Shown here piece after piece: positions 48,241-59,759 of a DNA stretch of 64,000 nt (the first letter of the stretch is position 1; every line of letters begins with the position of its first letter). Position numbers and translations under genes: made by a program. Location of the stretch: positions 142,770,450 to 142,834,449 of the forward strand of contig OX578134.1 in NCBI GenBank assembly GCA_951213105.1. The letters run 5' to 3'. Source of the DNA: Amaurobius ferox. Lineage: Eukaryota; Arthropoda; Arachnida; Araneae; Amaurobiidae. The notes under the pieces were generated by a model that searched no databases, was not told where the DNA came from, and saw only the letters and a program-made list of their open reading frames with translations.

Positions 48241-48534
48241 TCAGTATTGGGTTCAGAGATTTCCAATAAAACATTTTTTTACTATATGTACAGAAAAGTT
48301 TAATTCTCTTTGTACAGCTGAAAATGAATGCAATATTTTAACATTTACCAAGAATTATATTGGATCTAAAATTATTCAGAGTCTAGGCTAAATTTGAAAT
48401 ATTTTTATACACAGCTTTTGAATCTACGTTTGCATCGTGGTATTAAAAAGTAATTCCTTACTCTCCTTTTAATTTCTTTACGTAAGCAATAAACACAATA
48501 ATACAATATATTTATATTGCTTAATTTTATTTCA
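48241..48534. other. A+T-rich non-coding stretch
   Basis: No supported feature. Confidence 0.4.
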
Positions 48535-48880
48535 CAAATATTTTATGCTATACATTATATTTCCAGACATATCTACTCATGCAGCTGCTGAATATTATTG
48601 AAATCTTCTTCTATGTCCCTTTTTTCAAATGCATGAACACCCATAAATCATTCGAATTGTGTGTATTTCTACATAAAACTGCTACCAACGCTTCTCTATT
48701 TTTCATTCTTTTCAATTGATTTTTTCTATTATATTTATTAAAAAATACTCCAAGATTTATACTCTGAGTCTTGTTGAAAAATTTGCATAAAATATTTCTA
48801 AAAAATTTTATACTTGAATTGAAAAATATTTTTATTCACACTGTCACGGAAATAAGAAATAAATACATCTATCTAAAGAA
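48535..48880. repeat. Diverged dispersed block, copy 2 (pair with 7.9 kb)
   Basis: Ordered similarity to 7905-8290 (see that entry), in the same orientation. Both copies lie within a few hundred bases of a complete family H copy, on opposite sides (8539 and 48240). Confidence 0.6.
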
Positions 48881-49169
48881 AATATTCAGTAATGATATTT
48901 GTAAAATATATTTCACTGTATGTATTATTTTCAGCGTTTATGATAAAAACGTAGCATTTGTTAGAATGCGTATTATTGTGGCTTTTGAGCATGTGATTTG
49001 CTTTTAAAGCTAGGAAAAATTATGTGCACCACATGCAAAAATAAAACACGCCGTTAGTATAAAGCATGAAAGTATTTTTGTTCTTGAATCCATACCAACC
49101 TATTTCAAATGTATAAAGGATGTTTCCAGGGTAATTAAAACAGCATACACTCCAAGAATATATCCGTTA

Positions 49170-49300
49170 ACAAATATGTGAGACCAAGAGGCAATTTATG
49201 CAGTTTTGATATTTACGACTATTTACAACGTAACAAAGTGCAGACTTTTAACACCGTTTTACGACAGTCTTGGCATGGAAGGTCAAGGTTTTGGAGAATA
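49170..49300 (+). repeat. Duplicate block, copy 1 (pair with 50.5 kb)
   Basis: GTGAGACCA.GAGGCAA, then TTATGCAGTTTTGATATTTACGA, ACTATTTACAACG, GCAGA.TTTTA and TTGG...GGAAGGTCA recur at 50528-50655. The 74-codon frame at 49178-49402 starts here; in the second copy the frame meets a stop after about 30 codons. Unknown origin; a decayed coding fragment is possible. Confidence 0.65.
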
Positions 49301-49559
49301 CTTTCAAGATCAAATATTAACAAGAATGTGTCACTTGGATATAAATGTAGTTATACGATAGGAGTTATTCATAAGAAAGGATTGTTCAAAATAAAAAAGT
49401 AATTACAATTTAAAATAAGGTACGTTTAGTCTAACATTTATGATATGCGGACGGATAAAGAAGTTTGACAATACTGCGAATTTTCCAGAAATATTTTGTT
49501 GAAGGTTCCCAGGGATGTTCATTTCTTCATAACATACACATGGTGCAGATCATCACTAT

Positions 49560-49880
49560 TTTAGTGTGGCGTATCTGAATTGCAATTAAAGTTGCAGCGT
49601 TGTTGTTTATTCGATTACTTGTCTAGCCGGTTGGAATCGAATAAGGGGTGATCATGGAGTGTCGCTTTCTGGCACCCTCGTCACAAGAAAAAGCATGTCC
49701 AGCTGCATAAAACTCTCTTCAAGTTGTCAAACAACGTTGAAAGCAAGTTTCTGTCGAGGTTTCGGTTCGTTCTGTTTTCCTTTTTTTAAACGATACGATT
49801 TCGAGGCATGAATGTCATGGCATTCATTTCAATTCAGTGAAAATTTTGAAGTGGTTTGAAGATGTCTGGTGTTAAAAAAA
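49560..49880 (+). other. GC-richer unassigned island
   Basis: Contains TAGCCGGTTGGAATCGAATA and GCATGAATGTCATGGCATTC (imperfect palindrome near 49807-49828). Composition differs from the surroundings and suggests a decayed element, but no frame or end could be recognised. Confidence 0.3.
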
Positions 49881-50527
49881 CCAGAAATAATTATGTACTC
49901 TGTTGATGTAAAATGCTATTCAATTATGATCAAAGTTTTTAAGTGAATCAGTAATGGATTATGTGAACAAATAACATGCCGTTAAGAATGTAATAAAGTC
50001 AAGGAATGGATTTAAAAGATTTAAAGAAATGAATTAATTCGTAAATTAAACTGTTAAAAAATATATTTGTAAAATTTTCTCTAAAATGTTACAGATGCCA
50101 ATGGATTATGTGATGTATAATTGAAGAATAATGCAACTATAGAAAAGAAAACAATAATATTTGTATAATGTCATAATGTGTACTTAAGATGTATTACATG
50201 TATACCATGGATGTATATAAATGTCGAAATACTAGGTAAGGGGTAATGTACATATAGCAATTATATAGTAAATTAGTCAAAATTCAATTTTATACATTAT
50301 TTTAAGCTACTCGACCTAATGTATATGTAAGATTAGCACATATTAATGATGATATAATGTTGTAAAAAACTTTCAGTAATACAACAAGGCAATTTCAGAC
50401 TTGTCTCATGTATCAAGTGAACTTTTCTTTGGTACATGATAAACTTTTCCTTTTGGATTTTTTACTGGAAATTGTTCTTAAAGTCACAATTTCATAGGAG
50501 ATTATGTCATTTTTGTGCGATGGGGAG

Positions 50528-50900
50528 AATGTGAGACCAGGAGGCAAATTATGCAGTTTTGATATTTACGAATTTACGACTATTTACAACGAAGTAAAGC
50601 GCAGAATTTTAGACACATTTTTCCGATAGGCTTGGCCCGGAAGGTCATGACCCCAATAAATTCATTTCACACAACTTGCAGGTGTGGTTGAGGCAAATAT
50701 CTCATAGGGGCCAAGATATAAACCAAGCTTCATTTGAAACTAAGGTAGTAAATGATGCAATGATGCTACATCGCACTAAGGAGTAACTAATGAGAGAACG
50801 GAGGGCGTATCTGGACCTCATGAAGAATGGTGTGGTAACAAGGAGATAATTTAATGCAATTCATGTAATGACAGTGCAGAAGCGTTGTGCTTAAAAAATA
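50528..50900 (+). repeat. Duplicate block, copy 2, with GC-richer extension
   Basis: The first 130 bp match 49170-49300. The following 250 bp are GC-richer than the background with no long open frame. Probably a decayed element. Confidence 0.5.
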
Positions 50901-53575
50901 TGATTGTCCAGAAGCGAGAGAGTCTTGTTTTCAAGTAGCATTGTGGTTATTTTAAGTATTGAGAATGTGTTAGAAAAAAGAAAGCTGACTCCAAATGCCA
51001 GAAAAAGGAACTGCTAATATTCCAAGCATGCTGAGCAACAGACCTACAAGCAGAAATATGTGCCAATCTGCTTATATACTAGGTTAATTGTTTATTTTGG
51101 AATAACACTCTAAGAACTAGTTTCCCACGATGCATTTTCTGCTCCTCAAGCGTTTATTAAAATTAATGTAATTTAAATCATAACAATAATATGTGTGAAT
51201 AAATAATATATATTGTAAAATTTAAAATGTGAAATTTAATGTGTGGTGTTTTAATTAATGATTGCATTTTAAGAACTCGTGCAAAGAGGTTATGGTGGGT
51301 TATTGCGGCCACGATGGTAATGTACGAACTATAAGATTCACGGCGACTTTATTTTAAATTTCCCAATTAATTCCCAATATTATTTATTTTTGTGTAACAC
51401 AAAATATTTTACTGCTTTTACTAAACTGCCTGCTAACACTCAGGCTCTTTTATGCTTCCGACACCATGCGATTCCATTTAATACGTTTTGTGATGTTTTA
51501 CAATATTTTGTTTCGACGTAAATTACAGATCACTTTGAGTCAATTATTTTATTCTCCGTCAGAATTTTACAAAAGATTCTAAATTTTGTTTCCTAATACC
51601 ATTATTTTTGTCATCCGTATTATCGATCTCATGGTCTTCGTCTTAACTAAATACGATTTAGATTATAATCTCTTAGACTATTGATGAACTGGACATTGCA
51701 CATCCTGGTCAACAGGATTGAATTGATAATAGTTTTTGCATAATATGTGGCTGCAATATCGTAAATTAACAACATTAGAAAATTTATGAATTGCTATTTA
51801 ATACATTTTGAACATATTTCCACAAACGACGGAATAATATTTTTTTGTAAAAAATAAAATATTCAGTTGTTTATCTTCTAGAAAATTTTTATAAATAATT
51901 TTAATAACTTCCAAATACAGTAAACTACCTATGATCTGTCAAATTTGGAGCTTCAATGTTGCCGTATTACCAATTTTTTGAAATTATTGGATAGCAAACT
52001 AAAATAGGACAAATGGACAATAAACTTCATTACAAAAATCCACGTGATATATCTTATATTCTTAAAACATTAAACAGACTACATAAAACGCTATACTGTG
52101 TATAAGAAAACATTTAAATTTATTTAAAAAATAATTATAATTTAAACTTCAATGAACAGAACTCTGAATGCAAAGACCTTTTGTCTATTACAGTGCATGT
52201 ACACAAGTATAATCATTCCAGAGCCGAGTACTCTAAACGGACCTGAGTCAAGTTAAAGAGGCATGACGGATTATCAAATATGACGAAACATTGGGTGCAT
52301 TATTAATGGAAGTTTACTGTACATGAAAATTTTACTATCTGAAGGGGTTTTATTACTTAAAAAAAATATTTGTTAAAAGAAACTATCTAAAATTTTACGC
52401 ATTTTTTGTAATACTTCTGTTCTGTAGATCCATTGAAATAAGTAGTACTCAATACATACTAAATAAAACATTACTTTTATTTTGTGCAATACTGTCCCTG
52501 GTATCAGACATGCGATGGTTATAAAACTGCTTCCAATTCTGGACTTGTTTTATGACCCCTTTCGAACATTTGTTATCAACACGTATTTGCCGTAAAGACA
52601 TGTCCTGTAATAAATTTTATTTTCGAGAAAAAATGCTTAAGTTTTATCCCATTAAAACACATTAACATTTTTATTGTTTCAAACCCTTTATTCTGATGTC
52701 TAACAGATCGATGACCACATTTGATCTAAATGTATATTTCCTGCATTAAATAATTTCATATCTACTAGGTATGTTCCAAGTAAATCGTCTATCTTGTGTA
52801 TTTACAAAGCAACAAAATGCTTTTACAAATTGTTGTTTAAGCAGAGATTGTATATAAATTGAAAGAATAAACTTAAAAAAAATTCTATCTAGATGTGTTC
52901 ACATGCTTAAAGTAAAATTAATGATTGTATTTTGAGGAACTAATTTATAGTATGTCTTCCAATAGAAAAACTGTTTCTTTTTAGGGAAAAATTAATATTC
53001 GCGTTCTTCATTAGCTGCTAACCTTGTTAAAAACTTAATTTAATAGGCCATTTACTTTTGATGGACGTTAAAACTATAGGTGGCCGAATAATCACAGTTA
53101 TAATATGGTGCTCTTCATTTCAAAGGCTTGAAAAAATCTTTCGATTGATACAATGTGTGTCAATGTGCCAAATACTGATAAATAATATAGATTTGTGCTT
53201 AAAGTAAAAACTAGATTTTTGAAAATTAAAATATTCTACATTGAAAAAAAATTTCGCCAATTTTTTCTAGTAAAATACTCATGAAATTTTATGTATGTTT
53301 TTCTCTATTTATTGTAAACTTTATCTTGTTGTGCATTAAAGAGCGTGCATTGAAAAATTTTACCAAAATAAAAATTATTTTGCTCAGAATCTTTCTTTTG
53401 GGAGATATTAAATTCTACGGGGTACGTATTTTCATAAATAATTGTACCAATACAATGCACTCTCATTCCAGAGGACGAGAAAGTTTTTCTCAACCTCTTC
53501 AAGTATGACACAATTTTAAAGATTCACATAAAACTGCATATTTAAAAATATTCTTTTAGAAAAATATGATATAAC
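50901..53575. other. A+T-rich non-coding stretch
   Basis: No supported gene. Overlapping frames on both strands at 53281-53511 are not convincing. Confidence 0.4.
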
Positions 53576-53579
53576 AAGA

Positions 53580-53725
53580 AAGATCAATCATGCATAAGCA
53601 TTGATTATGAAACACTTTCCAACTGAAATGCAATTTCATTTAAAAATTTCTAAATTGTGATACATTCAGTGGTGATATCTTTTACATTATCACAGTACTA
53701 CAGTAATTTAATTGCTTAAATATTT
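53580..53725. repeat. Diverged dispersed block, copy 2 (pair with 30.2 kb)
   Basis: GCATTGATTATGAAACACTT followed by TCCAACTGAAATGCA and GATACATTCAG matches 30175-30317. Confidence 0.8.
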
Positions 53726-54009
53726 AAAACTGTATCGAAATATAAATAATCTGATTCTCTATGCAAAATCAATGAATATTTCATTCATATAACTTGTATT
53801 CCAGACTCCAGAACTAAATAATTTTGTGTGAAAAAATTCAGCAATTCTTATGTAACTCACCTTGCAATCGCTTGAGATATTTGCATTCTGCATAAGTTGA
53901 AATTAGGCTTCGTTGAAGAAATAATAAAAGTTTAGGGATCATTTAAAATCACAACTATTGTAATTGCATACACGGAATTGTAGGCACACATTGTAGGCAC
54001 GGAATTTAG

Positions 54010-54876
54010 ATACACACACACATATATTATCTGTGTATGTATTAAAAGTATTGGAATCGTGCCGAAGATCGGAACTCGAATTTTCGAAGGATCTACACGT
54101 TTTGGGACTTCTAGACCACGAAAAAACTATTTTAGGAAGACGTCTGTGTGTGTAAGGGTGTATTGTGTATGTTTCTGTGTGTCTGTGAGGATATTACATC
54201 CACTCTAATTGAAAAACTAATGGACCGAATTTCATAAAATTTGATACGTATGTTTTTTGCGGGAAATCCTGATGTTCATTAGATTATAGTACGATTCATA
54301 ATAAAAGAATCTGCCTGCTTTGCGAAATGGCCGGCAGAAATTGCCTTTATCCACTCTAGCTAAAAACTAATGGAACAAATTTAACAAAATTTGGTGTATA
54401 ATATTTCAATAAACTACAAGTGATTTAGATACCAAATTTAACAAAATTTAGTATATATATCATTTGTAGGTTATTCTAGTACGTTTCGGGAAAAAGGAAC
54501 AGGCTATTTTTGCGAAGTGGCCCGCAAAAATCGTTAAATATAAAAATAAAAGACTACGTGTGCTCAATTATATCAATTAAATTCCTATCTTATACGTGAT
54601 TTTTGACAACAAAAAGAATAAGACTAACCCCATTACTCTAGGACTAGCCGTTCTTGAGATATTCAATTTTTTTCGCGTTTTCGCTACGCCACCTTTGACA
54701 ATAAGTCCAGCTATCAAATGAGAACCAAATTTAAGTTTAACGTTCAAATTCAATGTCATTTAAAATTCTTATGGCTGTTATTTTGTGCAGATAACTCAAA
54801 TTATTATTGAAGAAATCAAGAGAACGTGAATATGAGTCTGCTGGGAAAGACATGTGCTGCCCACATCAGAATTTTT
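54010..54876 (+). mobile_element. Distant relative of family H
   Basis: Same order and spacing of landmarks as family H with most sequence changed: an end hairpin (ATACACACACAC with TGTGTATGTAT), AAAAGTATTGGAATCG (family H: AAAGTATTGTGACGGGG), AACTCGAATTTTCGA, ACACGTTTT, GACCACGAA, ACGTCTGTGTGTGT core, CTAATGGACCGAATTTC, CCGTTCTTGAGATATTC, and the end GGAAAGACATGTGCTGCCC then ACATCAG. It lacks the GGCGA/TCGCC hairpin block and instead repeats a TGCGAA(A/G)TGGCC.GCA phrase at about 54319 and 54514. The minus frame at 54577-54759 is a shadow. Confidence 0.7.
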
Positions 54877-54879
54877 AAC

Positions 54880-55228
54880 AATATTACAACAATGATTTAT
54901 AGAAGTGAACGGGGATTATTTCCAGGACATTTCGAAAAAATGTATGATCTATATTTAAAGATCCCCCAAATTTTTGTAGAATAAAATGTTCAACAAATTT
55001 AAACTGTGTACCAAATCTTTACTGCCTCTCTCATATACAAAATGATTAAATTTTTGGAAAATTTTTAATTAAAAAACTATTTAATATATTTTACTGAATT
55101 TTTTTTTATATATTTTATGGGATAATGTAAATATTTTCTAAAAATTTCTAAGCAATTTGTGAATTTTAAATTTGCTTAAAAAATGTTTGAAAAATTAGGT
55201 TCCATAGGGTTCAATGTATTTCATTTTT
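54880..55228. other. A+T-rich non-coding stretch
   Basis: No supported feature. Confidence 0.4.
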
Positions 55229-55229
55229 T

Positions 55230-55390
55230 CAACCCGGGTTCAATAAAAAACTAGTTGGGTGATATTATTTATTTATATTGCCATAGGTCCCACAGACCGT
55301 CTGAAAAACATACTAAAATTTAATTTTGATAAAGTCATTTTTAGGGCAGTTATCGTGCTAACAGACAGACAGACAGACAGACAGAATGAG
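55230..55390 (+). repeat. Transposon-tail-like segment with (ACAG)n
   Basis: Ends with CAGTTATCGTGCTAACAG and five ACAG units, in the style of the tail-like repeats at 24.5 and 32.8 kb but without matching sequence. Only one copy is in the window. Confidence 0.35.
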
Positions 55391-57085
55391 CGAAGTCATA
55401 AACATTTTTCAACTATTTTGCAAAGTGTTATAACGGATTTGTTTCATAAACAATATGGCATATTTTCAGGGGAATTTAAAATTATTTGTCAGGATTATGA
55501 ACTGCACTTCCGCTCTTTAAATAGCGTTTGGTATATTAATCGTACATAAATATTTGTCTCCTGAGAAATCTGGCTGCTCATCTCTTTTTGGTCTTTGATC
55601 CCCAGTGCGTTTATAGAAGTTTGCAATGTTCTAAATTATTGTTAATCGCATCGTGTGTTCTTCGTCATCTTCTTTTCTGAGGCTGATTGGTGATTTTTGA
55701 TTATTTCCATGCCAATCATAAATGATAATTTTAATGACAGTAACATAATTTTTTAAGAGACAGTCTTCATGATCCCTGTGTAGAATACCAGTGAGTGTCT
55801 AGAATCCCTTTGACGTAGGTGTAACATTCGTTGATTTATATGTTTCATCTGTAACTTTTATATCTCATTAATTAGTTGATATTTAATTTTGTCTAAAATA
55901 TTTGTCGTCACATAATTACCATAGAATCTCAAACTATGACAGTTGCTGCTCCAGGCTCAAACGTGTAAATACGGAAGTGAGCTGGAAGAGAAATAAATGA
56001 CCTGCATTTTTGTACAAATACTGTATATATAATATGAAGTAATAACTATTTCCATTGTGATTCTATGTGTCATAATTTTTGGATCTGAATAACTACATGT
56101 TTACCTTAATAATAATTCTATATCTGTAGTAAAGAAAGGAATCTTTTATTTTGGAAATGAATGGCTAAATTCTCCATATGTTCAATATGTTCAATAAATT
56201 CACTTTCACTTTCAATTGGCGGTATAACGCTACGGTCAATTTATAAACCAAAGCAATATTTGTTTGGTATCAATGCATAAATTAAATTAATTTCAAAGAC
56301 TGAAAATTTGCACATAATCAAATAAATTGACTCAGTTTTAAATGAAACTAGACATTGTATTAATACCACTGTGCATTTTTTCACTTTCAAGTACTATAAA
56401 AAATTAAATCTGAAAGTAAAAGTAGATTCGATATTAATTACCCATGGAAATATATTTGACTAAGTTGACAGATAAGAAACGCTTACTCGAATTCAAAATA
56501 AAACTATATTGCTAGTTTTGGTATAAACATATTTTTAATGTTTTTATCTCTCTCTAATACACTGAAGTTGCACTCTCTCTCTTACAAAACTATATTTTAT
56601 TACTTGAAAAGTATATTATTAAGCAATAGATTTAGCTATTGAATTGGACTCACTATTGTAGACATTTTGTTATTTTACTTAGTAGTTATAAACTATGTGA
56701 GCCATCACATTATGTCTATGTGGTACTATTATGTATATCACAACTCTTTGAAGAGTGTTGGTTTTCATAATCTAGGATTTGATTTATGATTGCATGCGAC
56801 AATAATATTAAAATGTACGCCTCTTTAATATTGTATTTATTTGCGTTTCAAAACCATAATTTCAAATATAGCACATACATGAACAAAATCAATTTTAGTT
56901 TTCATTTTCTTTCAAAGCAAGCGTAATGTAAATCTTGCATATATTTTACATAAGCATAAGGGAATGCTTACATTTTTTCTTTTTTATGGATTGTAAATTA
57001 ATACTAATGCATTTTATTGACGAGATAAAAGAATATGTAAGCTGAAACATTAGCCACATTAGCATAATTCAATTCTATTATAAGT
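55391..57085. other. A+T-rich non-coding stretch
   Basis: No supported feature. Confidence 0.4.
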
Positions 57086-57090
57086 TCTTG

Positions 57091-57215
57091 CCAGAAGATC
57101 AATGGTAGAGCTTCGGCTGGCCATCGTGAAGATTCGTGGTTCGATTTCCGGTTGGAGCAGCAAAGTTCCGTTCAATGGTACTCGGACGAATTTACCGTTC
57201 TAGTTAGGGAGGTGA
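57091..57215 (+). mobile_element. tRNA-derived SINE head and short body
   Basis: A-box-like AATGGTAGAGCTTCGGCTGG (57101-57120) and B-box GGTTCGATTTCC (57140-57151) in tRNA-like spacing, followed by GCAGCAAAGTTCCGTT. The same GCAGCAA.GTTC phrase follows the head at 58201-58285, so the two belong to one family. Confidence 0.75.
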
Positions 57216-57345
57216 TGTTGGGGGTCTGAGAACCCCAGACCGTGCGACTCACATAATTGGGTTTAGAGTAGCTATCTGCACGGCCGGGAAAGGATACCTC
57301 CTGCATTCAGGAGGCACCCAAGGTCTACCATCCCACCAAACGAAC
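57216..57345 (-). mobile_element. SINE body module, inverted relative to the adjacent head
   Basis: On the plus strand it reads GAACCCCAGACCGTGCGACT ... GCACGGCCGGGAAAGGATACC ... CAGGAGGCACCC ... CTACCATCCCACC. This follows the order of the body tail in the 5S-headed SINE on the plus strand (GAGACCCAGACCGTCCGACC, GGACGGCAGGGAA, CTACCACC). There the head is on the minus strand, while here the neighbouring head is on the plus strand. A nested or abutting insertion of a truncated minus-strand SINE explains it best. Confidence 0.6.
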
Positions 57346-58200
57346 TTTTATTTAGGTCTAAAAATATTACAATTTATAATAAATATTGTGATTAAACAGA
57401 CAGTTTTACATTATATTTGAACTTGACAAGTACGTCCATTTTACAAAAATGGGAAAATGGTTATTGCGAATATAGATAAAAAGATCATCGATAAATAATA
57501 TTTAGAGTGAGGTATAATAACATAATAAAATATAGATTAAAATGAAAGAAAATTATAAAATTTTAAAAGTAAAATTTAGAAAATATATAAAAAGAAAATA
57601 TATGAAAAGGAAAAAAAAAATTTGGCGTATGAAAACAAAAACAGAAATTTAGAATACAATTTAGAAAAGAAAAATAAGAAAAAATACAAATAAAAAGTGT
57701 CAAAAGATAAAGAAAGATAAAAAAAAATAAGAACAGTTAACATTTTTTTTTTGTTTTTAAGAACAAAAATAGAGGGAACACAATAAGTTCATATAAATTA
57801 ATAAGAGTGAAATAAAGGGATTCATTGATCAAAATTAAATGAGAGCAGAATCTACTCATAAGCTTAGGTCACTTTATTAGAAATTTCCATGGAAACAAGA
57901 ATACAGTTTTTAATTTTATCTACTGAAGAGGGATTTGAACGAACTTTGTTGGGGGTCTAGAATTAACCTTTGTACGATTAGTACGAATTCAGTAAAATCT
58001 GTTATATTTGGTACTGATTTCACATTGGGATGCTGAAGACTACGCAGGATACTAACTTGGATAAAAGCAGTTGTATCGTGAGGCAATCCTGAAGTAAACA
58101 TATCACTAGGTAGTCAGCCAAAATTGTCAAGTTGCACGACAATCTGACATAGTAGGAGAAAAATGCAGAGTTCCATTCGACGATTAGTGCTTCTAATTAA
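57346..58200. other. A-rich, purine-biased stretch without a gene
   Basis: 57540-57830 is strongly A-rich on the plus strand (AAAGAAAA-type sequence). A 61-codon minus frame at 57916-58101 has a fairly normal amino-acid mix but no recognised motif, and a stop lies just upstream in frame. Confidence 0.4.
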
Positions 58201-58285
58201 GTCCTAGTAGCTCAACGGCAGAACATCATCTAGCCAGTCCAAAGATCTGCGTTTCGATTCCCGATTACGGCAGCAAGGTTCTTTA
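58201..58285 (+). mobile_element. tRNA-derived SINE head, truncated
   Basis: TAGTAGCTCAACGGCAGAAC (A box region) and GTTTCGATTCCC (B box) with tRNA-like spacing, then GCAGCAAGGTTCT. The body is missing after about 20 bp. Not a functional tRNA gene: the acceptor stem does not close. Confidence 0.75.
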
Positions 58286-58289
58286 CCAT

Positions 58290-59150
58290 TTTTCTATAAA
58301 GACATATTTCGTAAATTTTTGTTGCAAAAAGCGAATACTAATATTTTTACTTTCATTTCTAAATATGCTTTAAGGAATACTTAATAGTGCATTTTTAATA
58401 GAAATATTACTAGTGATCGCTTCCATTATAATGTTAACGAAAATCTCAGTGATATCTTTTGTCTTTTAAGTAATATATCACTTTTATTTATATTTAACTA
58501 AACTATATTTAAATGTTATTTTGCATTTTTGATACCCCTTGAGAATAGTGTCCCCTATTATATTTAAAGTTAACCCTACATTTTTCTTTCTCAGATTTCA
58601 GATATAAAGAAAAACAGAAATGTCATATATTAGTTACCTGCATTCCTCCAACTTTTAAAGGGTAGCATCGTTTGCATTCTATAACCACTATCACATATTT
58701 TATCAATTTTAGGGTACTTGTTCAAATTTTAATTATATAGAAGACACTAGGGAGAATGGAATGCAGGGCAAGAACGGAGGTGGTTATCCCTCAAAAGAGG
58801 GACTAAAGTAGGTTGACACTCTCTGAAACTCTAAATGCACACTCTGGGCGTCGTTCAATAAGAACGTGTTTATTACTGCTTGCTAATGGCATGGCTTATC
58901 TAAAAACGTAACCAAATCATGTATGCTATGCGTTTCATATGTTTTTCTCATTTACCGTTAGCCTATTGAATGAGACATGTTTTAAATACTATTTTGAATC
59001 AAGCAACCCATAAAAATATGGCGGCTGTAGTCATGTCGTATTTTCCCAAACAATATGATTTGAAACGGAACATAGTGCTTGGGGGCAAACTAGGTTGTAA
59101 TACATTACTTATTAGGCACAATAAATTAATGGAAACATTATGATGATCAA
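58290..59150. other. A+T-rich non-coding stretch
   Basis: No supported feature. Confidence 0.4.
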
Positions 59151-59156
59151 TTATCT

Positions 59157-59204
59157 GATCAATGAAAACATCAGCATATTTTTCTACTGATGTTTTCATT
59201 GATC
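59157..59204. repeat. Perfect 18-bp inverted repeat
   Basis: GATCAATGAAAACATCAG and its exact complement around a 12-nt loop. It abuts the tail of the SINE at 59205. Confidence 0.9.
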
Positions 59205-59488
59205 CCGTTTTCTTCGACCCAGAATGTCCGACTTTTCGAATGTGTAAGTTATCTGTTTAAACGCCCGACAAGGGCCACCCAATTTTGACCGAAACCCAGT
59301 GGGGGCGGCACCCCCAGGGAACATCCCCTCCATCCCCTACCACCTACCTCTCGGAAGGATTTACGGAATGACATTTTTAACGTGTCTGTACACCGCATGA
59401 TCACGGAGATAGGTAGGGCAGGTCGGAAATCGAACTCGTGTCAACCGAGTGCAATCTCAATGCGCTATCTGTTGGGCTACCCCACTCC
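59205..59488 (-). mobile_element. tRNA-headed SINE sharing its body with the 5S SINE
   Basis: Minus-strand head at about 59488-59415: GTAGCCCAACAGATAGCGCA (A box region) and GAGTTCGATTTCCGACC (B box). The body then follows the 5S-headed SINE closely: GATCATGCGGTGTAC, ATCCTTCCGAGAGGTAGGTG, CCCACTGGGTTTCGGTCAAA, TTGGGTGGCCCTTG and GTCGGACATTCTGGGTC. GATCCC on both sides may be a short target duplication. Part of a 65-codon frame at 59438-59635 is a SINE shadow. Confidence 0.85.
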
Positions 59489-59544
59489 CTTTCTCGGATC
59501 CCTTATCAAAACCAGGTCCCGATCCTAGACCTTAATCTTCTTGA

Positions 59545-59664
59545 ATGCCTGATGTTCATAGCAATAACTCTAATGTGTCAAGTTGTCCAGACTTTCCCGG
59601 AAAATGCCATGACAGTTCCCAAAATGAAGCAGTGACAGAAACGAGTAGCATCAAGTGTAGCTGA
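59545..59664 (+). pseudogene. Short coding-like frame, unknown
   Basis: ATG to TGA, 39 codons, with a composition unlike the A+T-rich background: MPDVHSNNSNVSSCPDFPGK, then CHDSSQNEAVTETSSIKCS. One base off, another open stretch continues (VAETAIISPSLYKAEQNESV and on) to a donor-like GGTGTAAGTC at about 59751. Together these look like a small exon or decayed gene piece with a frameshift. It sits just downstream of a SINE. No family is recognised. Confidence 0.25.
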
Positions 59665-59759
59665 AACTGCAATTATTTCACCATCTCTCTACAAGGCTGA
59701 GCAAAACGAATCTGTAGTATTGCAAATGTGTCGAACCGCCACGATAGAGTGGTGTAAGT

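Noticed and set aside
53281..53511. Overlapping frames on both strands
   Set aside because: Mutual shadows in A+T-rich sequence. Neither has a recognisable feature.
58201..58285. Functional tRNA gene
   Set aside because: A and B boxes are present, but the acceptor stem does not pair and a SINE-type extension follows. The same applies to the heads at 3.4, 16.4, 57.1 and 59.4 kb.
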